Position numbers and translations under genes: made by a program
Shown: piece by piece, positions 1 through 8,223 of the stretch
Numbering within the stretch: the first letter of the stretch is position 1
Layout of the letters: each line of letters starts with the position of its first letter
Notes under the pieces: model-generated
Database searches by the model: none
What the model was told of the DNA's origin: nothing
Seen by the model: only the letters and a program-made list of their open reading frames with translations
From: Halorubrum amylolyticum
GTDB taxonomy: Archaea > Halobacteriota > Halobacteria > Halobacteriales > Haloferacaceae
Assembly (NCBI RefSeq): GCF_004114995.1
Contig: NZ_SDJP01000014.1
Location: forward strand, 1-64,000
Direction of reading: 5' to 3'
Length of the DNA: 64,000 nucleotides

Positions 1-1
1 G

Positions 2-571
2 CCGATCACGTACACGCACCAGCGCGAGCAGCTCGGCTTGGCGCACGCCATCCTCCAAGCCGAACCGCACGTCGACGGCGACTTCATGCTGATGCTGGGC
101 GACAACGTCTTTCGGGGGAACCTCGAAGACGTGGCCAGCCGGCAACAAGAAGATCGCGCCGACGCGGCGTTCCTCGTCGAGGAAGTGCCCTACGAAGAAG
201 CATCCCGGTACGGTGTCCTTGACACCAACGAGTACGGCGAGGTGGTCGAGGTGGTCGAGAAGCCCGACGACCCACCGTCGAATCTGGTGATGACCGGCTT
301 CTACACGTTCACGCCCGCGATCTTCCACGCGTGCCACCTCGTCCAGCCCTCCGACCGCGGCGAGTACGAACTCCCCGACGCGATCGATCTGCTCATCCAG
401 TCCGGCCGCACCATCGACGCGATCCGGCTCGACGGGTGGCGCATCGACGTGGGCTACCCCGAAGATCGCGACCGCGCCGAAAACCGGCTCGACGACCTAG
501 CGAGCGAGGGCGAGTCCGACGACGGAGCCGAAAGCGACGACGACGCCGACGAAGCAGTCGTCGACGGATAG
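2..571 (+). CDS. Sugar-1-phosphate nucleotidyltransferase, 3' part (5' end outside the window)
   Basis: C-terminal part of an enzyme that joins an NTP to a sugar-1-phosphate to make an activated sugar, in the cytoplasm. The frame is open from base 2, with visible ITYTHQREQLGLAHA, so the gene starts upstream and the TTG at 38 is not its start. Family marks are LMLGDNVF (metal/sugar-nucleotide loop, visible residues 30-37), VVEKPDDPPSN, and WRIDVGYPED near the end. The last 25 residues are a run of Asp, Glu and Ser, typical of a halophile. It is RmlA/AglF-like, but whether the substrate is UTP or dTTP cannot be told. An epimerase gene on the same strand starts 90 bases on, which suggests joint nucleotide-sugar supply. 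Confidence 0.85.
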   Translation, partial: PITYTHQREQLGLAHAILQAEPHVDGDFMLMLGDNVFRGNLEDVASRQQEDRADAAFLVEEVPYEEASRYGVLDTNEYGEVVEVVEKPDDPPSNLVMTGFYTFTPAIFHACHLVQPSDRGEYELPDAIDLLIQSGRTIDAIRLDGWRIDVGYPEDRDRAENRLDDLASEGESDDGAESDDDADEAVVDG

Positions 572-661
572 GCCCGACTCCGGTCCGGAGTGGCTGAAGG
601 GGGGTGATACTCCCTCAATCGAACCGAAGCCATAATTCCCTCCCCCCGACGATACACACCC

Positions 662-1579
662 ATGCAGAACAAGCGCGTTCTGGTCACGGGCGGCGCGGGC
701 TTCATCGGCTCGAACCTCGCGAACCGCCTCGCGGCCGACAACGACGTGATCGCCGTTGACGACACGTACCTCGGGACGCCGGAGAACCTCGACGACGGCG
801 TGGAGTTCGTCGAGGCCTCGGTGCTCGACGACGACTATCCCGCCGACGTCGACGTCCTCTTTCACCTCGCCGCGCTCTCCTCGCGGAACATGCACGAGAC
901 CGATCCCCAGCGTGGCTGCCGCGTCAACGTCGAGGGGTTCGTCAACGCGGTCGAGCGCGCCCGGCAGGAAGGCTGCGAGACCGTCGTCTACGCCTCGACC
1001 TCCTCGATCTACGGGAGCCGCACCGAGCCCTCGCCCGTGGACATGGACGTGGAGGCGCGCACGGCCTACGAGGCCTCGAAGCTCGCGCGCGAGCGCTACG
1101 CCGAGTACTACGCCAACCACCACGAGATGAACGTGGCCGGGCTTCGCTTCTTCTCCGTCTACCAGGGGTTCGGCGGCAACGAGGAGCACAAAGGGGAGTA
1201 CGCGAACACGGTCGCGCAGTTCGCGGACGCGATCGCCAACGGCGAGGCGCCCGAGCTGTTCGGCGACGGGACCCAGACCCGCGATTTCACCCACGTCTCG
1301 GACGTGGCCCGCGCCTGCGAGCTCGCCGCCGACCGCGATCTCACGGGCGTGTACAACGTCGGCACCCAGGAGGCCTACTCGTTCAACGAGATGGTCGACC
1401 TGATCAACGACGCGCTCGGCACCGACATCGATCCGGAGTACATCGAGTGCCCTTTCGACGGCTACGTCCACGACACGATGGCCGACTACTCGAAATTCCG
1501 CGACGCCACCGGCTGGGAGCCCGAAATCGACTTCGAGGAGGGCGTCGAACTCGTCTGTGAGCCGTACCTCGACGAGTAG
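662..1579 (+). CDS. NAD-dependent epimerase/dehydratase (UDP-glucose 4-epimerase type)
   Basis: Extended short-chain dehydrogenase of 305 residues, predicted to epimerise or dehydrate a nucleotide sugar using bound NAD. The Rossmann motif TGGAGFIG is at residues 9-16. The catalytic set is a Ser around 113-114 (STSSIYG), Tyr136 and Lys140 (YEASK). GDGTQTRDFTHVSD, characteristic of GalE/RmlB-type enzymes, follows around 200. Length is normal for the family. It follows the nucleotidyltransferase on the same strand after a 90-base gap. The exact sugar cannot be read from sequence. A second enzyme of this family is at 48844-49743. Confidence 0.9.
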   Translation: MQNKRVLVTGGAGFIGSNLANRLAADNDVIAVDDTYLGTPENLDDGVEFVEASVLDDDYPADVDVLFHLAALSSRNMHETDPQRGCRVNVEGFVNAVERARQEGCETVVYASTSSIYGSRTEPSPVDMDVEARTAYEASKLARERYAEYYANHHEMNVAGLRFFSVYQGFGGNEEHKGEYANTVAQFADAIANGEAPELFGDGTQTRDFTHVSDVARACELAADRDLTGVYNVGTQEAYSFNEMVDLINDALGTDIDPEYIECPFDGYVHDTMADYSKFRDATGWEPEIDFEEGVELVCEPYLDE

Positions 1580-1630
1580 GTCTGGGACGCGGCGTCGTCG
1601 CCGCGTTGCCGCGGCCTCCGAAAACCCCGG

Positions 1631-1996
1631 TCAGAGCCCGTACTCGAACGCCCAGTGGCGGAGGTGAGCGAAGACGGGGAACAGCGATTCCGCCCTCTCG
1701 GTCGGCGTGTATTCCACGCGACGGGACCTCGTCGTAGGCGGTGCGGTCCAACAGCCCCGCCGCGGTCAGCCTCTGTAACCGCGTCGAGAGCGTGTTCGGG
1801 GCGATGTCCAGTTCGCTTTCGATGTCGCTGAACCGGAGCGAGCCCTCCGCGAACGCGAACTCGCTCAACACCGCCATCGTGTGCGTCTTTCCGAGGAGGT
1901 CGAGGAGCTCCGGACCGTCTCGCGGATGCGCTCCCGTTCGTCGGGGTCGAACGATTCGCGGAGCGCGGTGGCCTCCGCACGCGATAACCCGGTCAC
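1631..1996 (-). pseudogene. HxlR-family winged-helix regulator with two compensating frameshifts
   Basis: Reading three frames in turn restores a full HxlR-type DNA-binding protein of about 121 residues. The first frame starts VTGLSRAEATALRESF and runs to about 1910. The second carries ELLDLLGKTHTMAVLSEF through LSTRLQRLTAAGLLDRTAYDEVP to about 1722. The third ends EYTPTERAESLFPVFAHL and HWAFEYGL at the TGA at 1631. One base is missing near 1907-1912 (a GG where GGG would restore frame) and one extra base sits near 1718-1724, so the shifts cancel. The GTG start overlaps the stop of the upstream lipoprotein gene as GTGA, so the two were translationally coupled. Either this is a recent pseudogene or the assembly has two errors; the conserved protein text favours a recent event. 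Confidence 0.75.
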
Positions 1997-4464
1997 TCGA
2001 CGACGATTTTACCGACCATGCCGGCGGCCTCGTGCGGCACGCAGAAGTACTCGTGCGTGCCGGTCGTCTCGAAGGTGCGGACGTACGACTGCCCCGACTG
2101 CACGGCGCCTTCGCCGTTCTCCCAGCCGGTTCGCGCCGCCTCCTCGGAGTCGAACCCGCCGGTGGCCCAGTACGCGGCCCCGTCGGGGGTCCCGTCCTCG
2201 TACGCGACCACGTTGTGCGGCTCACCGGCGGCCCACGTCCACGCCACCGTGTCGCCTGCGGAGACCGTCAGCTCCGCGGGCTCGAACGCCACGGTCCGAA
2301 TCTCGACGACGTGGTCGGCGTCCTCGGGGACGCCCTCGACGACGTTCGGCCCCCCTCGGAGGTCCGACTCGCCGCCGTCGTCCCCGCCCGATTCGGAGCC
2401 CCCGGCGGCGGCGCCGGCGAGGTCCATATCGAGCGGGAGCTCCTCGACGCCGTCGACGAGCGCGAACTGGGCGTACTGGGCGCCGCGGGCGAACGAGTCG
2501 GCGGCCGCCCCGACATCGCCGCCCTCCTGAAGGGCGGTGAGGTAGGCGTCGAGCCCCGCCTCGAACGTCTCGTAGGCGTTGCGGTCGGCCTCTTCGAGCA
2601 GCTCGTGGACGCGCGCCTCCTCGAAGTGCGCGAAGGCGTCCCGCGCGATCGTCGCCGCGGCGTCCGCCTGCGATCCGCCGCCCGACTCGACGATCGCGTA
2701 GATCGACGCCACCGCTTCGGCGTTGAACTCGGTCGCCGCGGGATACACGTCGTCGCCGTCGTCCGCGGCCGTCCCGATGGCCCCGAGGGCGTCCTCGAAC
2801 GCCTCGTAAACCGAGTCGTCGGCCTCCTCGAGCGCCTCGTGGTAGCCGCCGGCGCCCGACTCGAAGCGTTCGAACGCCTCTTGAGCGATCGCCTGCGACC
2901 GCCCGTCCTCGCCAAGCGCGTCGAGGACGGCGGCGTCGAACCCGCGAGCCGCCATGTAGGCCCCCTCGCCCCCGCTGACCGTCGGCGTCGAGCCGGCCGC
3001 CGTTGCGAACTCGCGCAGCGTCGACTGCACGCCCTCGTAGTGGGTGTCGACGGCGGCGTCGTCGCCGCTCTCGAACGCGTCGATCAGCCCGGCGAGGTGC
3101 TCTTCCTCGAACCGCGCGTACAGTTCTTCGCTCGTCGACTCGACGGTCTCGTGGACGTCGAGCTCGTTCTCCTCGAAGCGCCCGAACACGTCCTCGGCGA
3201 TCGAGGCGGCGACGGCGTGCTGGCCGAGCCGATACCGCTCGCGCGCATCGGCGAACCGAGACCGGAAGAACGCCGCCTCAAGCAGAGGGGCGTTCGCGCC
3301 GGCGAGCGCCCCGACGCCGGCCACGAGGTGCTCGTCGATCGCCGCGACCGCGTCGTCGATCCCCGACGAGTCCCCGCTCTCGACGGCGGACTGCAGGTCG
3401 GAGAGCCCCGCTTCGAACCCCTCGTACGCCTCGCCGTCGGCCTCCTCGAGCGCCTCGTGCGCGCGGGCTCCCTCGAAGTGCGCGAAGACGTCGCTCGCGA
3501 CCGTCGCCGCGCGGTCGGTCTCGCCGCGGGCCGCGAGCCACCGCGCGTCCGCGACGCGAGCCCGGTAGACCGTGAGGGCGGCGGCGTGCGCGAACGACGA
3601 CGACGGGCCACCCATCGACGCCACCGCGGCGGCGTCCCACCCCCGCGCCTGGAGCGCCGCGATGTGCCCCGCGCCCGCCGCGCGTTCGGTCTCCCCGAGG
3701 TCGTAGCTCCCGTCGATCGCCGCCCGGAACGCCGCGGCCGCGCTCGACTGAACCGCCTCGGCGTCCTCGTTCTCGACCGCGTCGACGACGGACCCGAGGG
3801 CGTCCTCGAACGCCTCGTAGGTCTCGCCGTCGGCCGATTCGAGCGCGTCGTGGACGGGCGCGTCCTCGAACCGGCCCGCGACGCCCTCGGCGACCGTTGC
3901 CGCCGCCTCGAACTCGTCCGCGGCCGCGAGGAACCCGGCGTTCCGGGCCGTCACCCCGAGCAGTTGGAGATCGAGAAACTGGGCCGTCGTCTCGCCGGCG
4001 AGCGCCCGCTGCGCCTCGGCGAGCTGCGTGTCGGCGATGGTCGCCTCCTCGCGGGCGCGGTCGATGTCGTCGGCCTCCAGGCCCGCCGTCCGGAGCTCGC
4101 CGAGCGCCTCCTCGAACTCCGCGTAGTTGGTCTCGCTCGTCGTCTCCAAGGTCTCGTGGGCGCCGTGCTCGCCGGACGCCTCCTCGAACCGAGCGAACGT
4201 CTGTCGAGCGACCGCCGCCCCGGTTCCGGACTCCCCGGCGACGCCCGCCGACAGCGCGTCCCACAGGCGGGCGCGTATCGCGTTCCACTCCGCGGCGACG
4301 GCCGCATCCACGGACGCGGTCGGCTGGCCCGTCTGCTCCGCCCGGCTCTCCGTCGGTTCTGGCTCCTCGTTCGATTCGTCTGCCCGAGTGTTACAGCCGG
4401 CGAACCCGCCGGCGAGCGCCGCTGCGCCCGTCGCCAACAGGTCGCGTCTGCTCGGTTGCACCAT
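1993..4464 (-). CDS. Tat-exported repeat lipoprotein with C-terminal halocyanin-like copper domain (DUF5059-like)
   Basis: An 823-residue surface lipoprotein. The ATG at 4464 gives MVQPSRRDLLATGAAALAGG, a Tat signal with RR at 6-7, then a lipobox FAGC with Cys24. The middle holds about six repeats built on FAxFExAxxHExLEEADxxxYExFExxL, an acidic helical array like that of DUF5059 proteins. The last ~110 residues form a plastocyanin/halocyanin fold: AFEPAELTVSAGDTVAWTW, the His ligand in EPHNVVAY, then YFCVPHEAAGMVGKIVVE with Cys, His and Met ligands. Upstream ATGs would add a low-complexity stretch made by an 18-bp repeat and are unlikely. Two DtxR-type boxes at the promoter suggest repression by metal, so a role in iron or copper handling is inferred. 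It overlaps the HxlR-like gene by GTGA. Confidence 0.85.
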   Translation of the reverse strand: MVQPSRRDLLATGAAALAGGFAGCNTRADESNEEPEPTESRAEQTGQPTASVDAAVAAEWNAIRARLWDALSAGVAGESGTGAAVARQTFARFEEASGEHGAHETLETTSETNYAEFEEALGELRTAGLEADDIDRAREEATIADTQLAEAQRALAGETTAQFLDLQLLGVTARNAGFLAAADEFEAAATVAEGVAGRFEDAPVHDALESADGETYEAFEDALGSVVDAVENEDAEAVQSSAAAAFRAAIDGSYDLGETERAAGAGHIAALQARGWDAAAVASMGGPSSSFAHAAALTVYRARVADARWLAARGETDRAATVASDVFAHFEGARAHEALEEADGEAYEGFEAGLSDLQSAVESGDSSGIDDAVAAIDEHLVAGVGALAGANAPLLEAAFFRSRFADARERYRLGQHAVAASIAEDVFGRFEENELDVHETVESTSEELYARFEEEHLAGLIDAFESGDDAAVDTHYEGVQSTLREFATAAGSTPTVSGGEGAYMAARGFDAAVLDALGEDGRSQAIAQEAFERFESGAGGYHEALEEADDSVYEAFEDALGAIGTAADDGDDVYPAATEFNAEAVASIYAIVESGGGSQADAAATIARDAFAHFEEARVHELLEEADRNAYETFEAGLDAYLTALQEGGDVGAAADSFARGAQYAQFALVDGVEELPLDMDLAGAAAGGSESGGDDGGESDLRGGPNVVEGVPEDADHVVEIRTVAFEPAELTVSAGDTVAWTWAAGEPHNVVAYEDGTPDGAAYWATGGFDSEEAARTGWENGEGAVQSGQSYVRTFETTGTHEYFCVPHEAAGMVGKIVVE

Positions 4465-4469
4465 GTCTG

Positions 4470-4487
4470 TTTTAGGCACGCCTAAAA
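4470..4487. promoter_or_regulatory. Predicted DtxR/SirR-type metal-repressor operator, box 1
   Basis: TTTTAGGCACGCCTAAAA has two perfect 8-base arms around a 2-base centre. It matches the TTAGGC/GCCTAA pattern of DtxR-family iron or manganese repressors. It lies between the TATA-like element (4487-4495) and the lipoprotein start at 4464, where binding would block transcription start. The regulator itself is not in the window. Confidence 0.7.
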
Positions 4488-4495
4488 TACATAAA
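4487..4495 (-). promoter_or_regulatory. TATA-like element of the halocyanin-like lipoprotein gene
   Basis: On the minus strand this reads TTTATGTAT, centred about 27 bases before the ATG at 4464, which predicts a leaderless or nearly leaderless transcript. It abuts box 1 and lies between the two repressor boxes. Confidence 0.55.
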
Positions 4496-4505
4496 CCCGT
4501 CGGTT

Positions 4506-4523
4506 TTTTTGGACAGCCTAAAA
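4506..4523. promoter_or_regulatory. Degenerate second DtxR-type box
   Basis: TTTTTGGACAGCCTAAAA matches box 1 at 14 of 18 positions, with the right arm GCCTAAAA identical. The two boxes are 36 bases apart and flank the TATA-like element, consistent with a double operator. Confidence 0.5.
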
Positions 4524-4618
4524 ATCTGCGAAGGGCGGGCATTCCCGCCTCGGAAGTGTCGCGTTCGAACGACGAGCGGACGTCTCTCGACGATTCTCTC
4601 AGCCGATCGAGCGCCGAG

Positions 4619-4690
4619 GGCCAGCGGAGCGTCAACGGCCAGCGGAGCGTCAACGGCCAGCGGAGCGCCGAGGGACAACGGAGCGTCGAG
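4619..4690. repeat. 18-bp tandem repeat, four units, intergenic
   Basis: Four units of GGCCAGCGGAGCGTCAAC. The first two are identical and the last two diverge in the final bases. The array sits in the gap between the lipoprotein promoter (4464-4523) and the end of the PP-loop gene at 4760. No gene was recognised in this gap. Confidence 0.9.
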
Positions 4691-4759
4691 GGGCGGAAAA
4701 ACAGCAGATCGGCGTTCGGTGAAACGGTCACCGTCGAGCCGAAAGCATCCCGCCGAGCG

Positions 4760-5731
4760 TTACATGTAACCGAGGTCGCGCAGGCGCTCCATCAGGTCCT
4801 CCTTGTCCTGGGCGCGGCCGGCGCGCTCGGTCGTGTCTTCGAGGTTCTGGAGCCACGCGGGCTCCTCGGTCGTTTTCTCCGTGCTGACCTCGCTGCCGAG
4901 CGAGCGGAACCCGGCGAAGTACTTCGGGGAGATCGGCACGTCCTCCTGCGTGACGCCCTCTGGGAGGTCGTCGTCGGCCTGCGGGACGTACCCCTCGTCG
5001 GGGAACGCCGCGACGGTGTCGGGGACGACGTAGTTCCAGAAGGCGTCCCACACGTCGGCCTCGGCGAACTGCAGGATGGGCTGGATGCGGTCGTGCGGCG
5101 GGAACAGGTCGGGGTCGTGGCGCGGCGAGAAGAACGTCTCGTCGGCGCGCGCCTCCTGCTCGTCCCAGCGGACGCCGGAGATGACGCCGTCGATGTCGTG
5201 GGCTTCGAGGGCGTTGTTGAGCGCGACCGTCTTCAGCAGGTGGTTCCCGACGTAGGTGTCCAAGAGGAAGGGGAACGTGTCCTCCTCGAACTCGAGGATG
5301 TCGCGAATGTGGTGCTGGTTCTGCTCGTTCAGCTCGGAGACGGGAATGTCGTCGCCGGGTTCGAGACCGTGTTCGTCGACGTACGCGCCCACGTCCTCGT
5401 TGCGGGCGTACACGAGGTCGATGTCCCACTCGTCGGCCCAGTGCTCGACGAAGTCGGTGATGTCGTCGAAGTGCTGGAAGTGGTCTATGAACACCGCGGT
5501 CGGCTTCTCGTAGCCGAACTCCTCGGCCACCTGGTTAATGAAGTACAGCGTCAGCGTGGAGTCTTTCCCGCCGGTCCACATCACGGCCGGGTTGTCGTAC
5601 TGCTCTAACCCGCGGCGCGTGACCTCGATCGCCTTCTCGATTTTGTGTTGCAGCGACGGGTAGTCCGCCGGATCTTCGCCCTCGCCGTCGGCGTAGTCGA
5701 CGTCGACGCTCGCCGGGAAGTCGTCGGTCAT
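4760..5731 (-). CDS. PAPS reductase/CysD-type PP-loop protein
   Basis: A 323-residue cytoplasmic protein of the phosphoadenosine-phosphosulfate reductase family, which binds adenylylated substrates. The PP-loop TGGKDST is at residues 53-59. HFQHFDDITDFVEHWADEW and GVRWDEQEARADETFFSPR fit the core fold of the CysH/CysD group. No CysN, sulfite reductase or ferredoxin gene is adjacent, so sulfate activation, sulfate reduction or another AMP-transfer reaction cannot be separated. It is flanked by a divergent phosphodiesterase and a separate lipoprotein gene, so it is probably transcribed alone. Confidence 0.8.
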   Translation of the reverse strand: MTDDFPASVDVDYADGEGEDPADYPSLQHKIEKAIEVTRRGLEQYDNPAVMWTGGKDSTLTLYFINQVAEEFGYEKPTAVFIDHFQHFDDITDFVEHWADEWDIDLVYARNEDVGAYVDEHGLEPGDDIPVSELNEQNQHHIRDILEFEEDTFPFLLDTYVGNHLLKTVALNNALEAHDIDGVISGVRWDEQEARADETFFSPRHDPDLFPPHDRIQPILQFAEADVWDAFWNYVVPDTVAAFPDEGYVPQADDDLPEGVTQEDVPISPKYFAGFRSLGSEVSTEKTTEEPAWLQNLEDTTERAGRAQDKEDLMERLRDLGYM

Positions 5732-5886
5732 ACGCCGGATGTGTCTCCGCCGAGGGGAATAGGCCTTCTGAATCGGCGCGGCTTGCCAGCGCGCCCGAAC
5801 GGCGGCATGACTCGCCGCGAGCGGCGGATCGCGGCGTCATTCGCCAGAACACAAGGGATATGTCGACTCGAAGTCACCCCTCGTCC

Positions 5887-7233
5887 ATGGGACTGTTCGA
5901 TCGGCTGCGCGGCGGCGACGACGGGCGCGTGGTCTTCCTCGGCATCGACGGCGTACCGTACGACCTCGTGCAGGAGCACCCGGAGGTCTTCGAGAACCTG
6001 ACAGACATCGCCGAGGCGGGCTCCGCGGGGCGGTTAGAGAGCATCGTGCCGCCCGAGTCGAGCGCGTGTTGGCCGAGCCTCACGACCGGGGTAAACCCCG
6101 GTGCGACCGGCGTCTACGGCTTCCAGGACCGCGAGATCGACTCCTACGAGACGTACGTCCCGATGGGGAAACACGTGTCGGCGACCCGGCTGTGGGACCG
6201 CGTCACCGACGACGGCCGCGACGCGACCGTGCTCAACGTCCCCGTCACGTTCCCGCCGTCGAGCCGGATTCAGCGGCAGGTCTCCGGGTTCCTCTCGCCC
6301 GGGCTCGACGCGGCCGCGAGCGACGACGACGTTCGGCAGGTCCTCGAAGACCGCGACTACCGGATCGACGTGAACGCGAAGCTCGGCCACGACGACGACA
6401 AGACCGACTTCATCGAGAACGCGCACGCGACGCTCGACGCCCGCCGCGACGTGTTCACCCACTACCTCGATCAGGACGACTGGGACCTCTTTTTCGGCGT
6501 CTTCATGAGCACCGACCGGATCAACCACTTCCTGTTCGGCGACTACGAGAACGACGGGGAGTACAAGGCGGAGTTCCTCGACTTCTACCGGACGCTCGAC
6601 GGGTACATCGGCGAGATCCGCGACCGGCTCGACGACGACGCGACCCTGATCGTCGCCTCCGACCACGGGTTCACCGAGCTGGAGTGGGAGGTGAACTGCA
6701 ACCAGTTCCTCGCCGACGAGGGGTGGCTCTCGTACGACGGCGACGACCACGACTCGCTTACCGACATCGACGACGAGACCCGGGCGTACTCGCTCATCCC
6801 CGGCCGCTTCTACCTCAATCTGGAGGGTCGCGAGCCGGAGGGCGTCGTCCCCGAGTCGGAGTACGAGGCGGTCCGCGAGGAGCTCATCGCCGACCTCGAA
6901 TCGCTCACCGGCCCCGACGGCCGACAGGTGTGCAAGCGGATCGTGAAAGGCGAGACCGTCTTCGACGGCGACCGCGACGAGATCGCGCCCGACCTCGTCG
7001 TCATCCCCGCGGACGGCTTCGACCTGAAGTCCGGCTTCGGCGGCAAGGAGGCCGTCTTCACCGAGGGGCCGCGCAACGGGATGCACAAGTTCGAGAACTC
7101 GCTTCTGTACTCGACCGACGCCGACCTCGACGTCGAGGGCTCGAACCTCTTCGACGTGACGCCGACGATCCTCGACCTGCTGGACGTCGAGCACGACGGC
7201 GACTTCGACGGCGAGAGCCTGCTGAACGCGTAG
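5887..7233 (+). CDS. Alkaline phosphatase-family protein (type I phosphodiesterase/nucleotide pyrophosphatase)
   Basis: A 448-residue metal-dependent phosphohydrolase of the alkaline-phosphatase superfamily. FLGIDGVPYDL near the N-terminus supplies a metal-binding Asp. SSACWPSLTTGVNPGATG contains the candidate Thr nucleophile. MSTDRINHFLFGDY and VASDHGF carry further metal ligands. There is no signal peptide, so the protein is probably cytoplasmic. The start MGLFDRLRGG at 5887 is preferred; an in-frame ATG at 5860 would add nine residues. The haloarchaeal family is often found near glycosylation genes, but the substrate here is unknown. Confidence 0.85.
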   Translation: MGLFDRLRGGDDGRVVFLGIDGVPYDLVQEHPEVFENLTDIAEAGSAGRLESIVPPESSACWPSLTTGVNPGATGVYGFQDREIDSYETYVPMGKHVSATRLWDRVTDDGRDATVLNVPVTFPPSSRIQRQVSGFLSPGLDAAASDDDVRQVLEDRDYRIDVNAKLGHDDDKTDFIENAHATLDARRDVFTHYLDQDDWDLFFGVFMSTDRINHFLFGDYENDGEYKAEFLDFYRTLDGYIGEIRDRLDDDATLIVASDHGFTELEWEVNCNQFLADEGWLSYDGDDHDSLTDIDDETRAYSLIPGRFYLNLEGREPEGVVPESEYEAVREELIADLESLTGPDGRQVCKRIVKGETVFDGDRDEIAPDLVVIPADGFDLKSGFGGKEAVFTEGPRNGMHKFENSLLYSTDADLDVEGSNLFDVTPTILDLLDVEHDGDFDGESLLNA

Positions 7234-7257
7234 CTGGCCGTCCCGCGTATCCGATCC

Positions 7258-7270
7258 ACTTTTTAAAAGT
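7258..7270. terminator. Possible bidirectional terminator between convergent genes
   Basis: ACTTTTTAAAAGT is a near-palindrome that gives a T-run in both directions. It sits in the 66-base gap between the phosphodiesterase stop (7233) and the convergent membrane-protein stop (7300). T-rich ends are the usual archaeal termination signal. Confidence 0.5.
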
Positions 7271-7299
7271 CGGTCTCGCGCGGCGGGAACGCAGCCGCG

Positions 7300-8166
7300 T
7301 TACGCCGCGGTCCCGCTGATTCGCCGGTAGAACGCGACCGAGTACGTCGCGTAGAACGCGCCGGCCACTCCGGTCAGGAGGACGTAGCCGAGCGCGAGCG
7401 CGGCGACGACCGCCGGGGTCGGCTCGATCGAGACGACCTCCGCGAACGGGGACCCGGCAGGCTGTTGCGGGCCGAAGACGAGCGATCCGGCCGCAGCCAA
7501 CACGCCGATGATCACGCCGCCGACCGTGAGCAGGGCGGTGTAGCCGAAGACGCTGAGGAGGTTCGACCGGACGAGCCCCGCGCTCCGGCGGAACCCGTCG
7601 ACGAGCTCCGTGTCGTCGAGGACGACGGCGTGGGCGTAAAACTGGACGAAGAAGGTGACGAGGAGGTACGCCAGAACGAGCCCGACCGCGACGACGCCGA
7701 CGATCACGAGCAGCGTGGGGTCGAACCCGACGGCCGGCGCCTCGACGCCCGCGCCGGCGCCGCCCATTCCGCTCCCATCCATCCCGGCGACCGACCCGCC
7801 GATGACCACGATCAGCACGCCCATGAACGCGATGAACCCGAAGACCATGTTCACCGCGAGCAGGACGAAGTAGCCCAGAAGCAGCGGGACGTAGTTCGCC
7901 TTCCCGACCGCGACCAGCGTGCCGAGACGCGTCTCGCCCGCGATCGCCTCGTCGGCCATCCCGAGCATCCCGCCCTGGAAGAACGGGAGGACGAGGATCA
8001 TTACGCCGAACGTGACGAGCGAGATCGCCGACGCGAGCACCGGGCTGGTCGACTGCACGAGCAGGTTCGGGAGCTGAAAAAGCCCGTACAGCGCCGTGAT
8101 GAGCACGAGTATCGGGTTGCGAACGACGCCACCGACCGCGGGACGAAGTGATTGGAGGGCCGCCAT
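7300..8166 (-). CDS. Haloarchaeal multi-pass membrane protein of unknown function
   Basis: A 288-residue membrane protein with about six hydrophobic segments (GLFQLPNLLVQ, ISLVTFGVMILVLPFF, LLLGYFVLLAVNMVFGFIAF, LLVIVGVVAVGLVLAYLLVTF, and two near the C-terminus). A Gly/Met-rich loop (SVAGMDGSGMGGAGAG) falls mid-protein. The start MAALQSLRPAV at 8166 is preferred over an upstream ATG at 8199, which would add charged residues before the first helix. The pattern resembles haloarchaeal DUF7847-type proteins, but this name is tentative and no function is claimed. It is convergent with the phosphodiesterase gene. Confidence 0.75.
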   Translation of the reverse strand: MAALQSLRPAVGGVVRNPILVLITALYGLFQLPNLLVQSTSPVLASAISLVTFGVMILVLPFFQGGMLGMADEAIAGETRLGTLVAVGKANYVPLLLGYFVLLAVNMVFGFIAFMGVLIVVIGGSVAGMDGSGMGGAGAGVEAPAVGFDPTLLVIVGVVAVGLVLAYLLVTFFVQFYAHAVVLDDTELVDGFRRSAGLVRSNLLSVFGYTALLTVGGVIIGVLAAAGSLVFGPQQPAGSPFAEVVSIEPTPAVVAALALGYVLLTGVAGAFYATYSVAFYRRISGTAA

Positions 8167-8223
8167 ACCCGACGATCTCCCTCGGGGTACATAAATCAAG
8201 AGGACGGGAGTCGAGAAAACCGG

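Noticed and set aside
1741..4485. Plus-strand open frame of about 914 codons opposite the halocyanin-like lipoprotein gene
   Set aside because: It is the antisense of a GC-rich gene with clear signal peptide, repeats and copper domain. Its own translation is Arg/Gly/Val-rich and matches no family.
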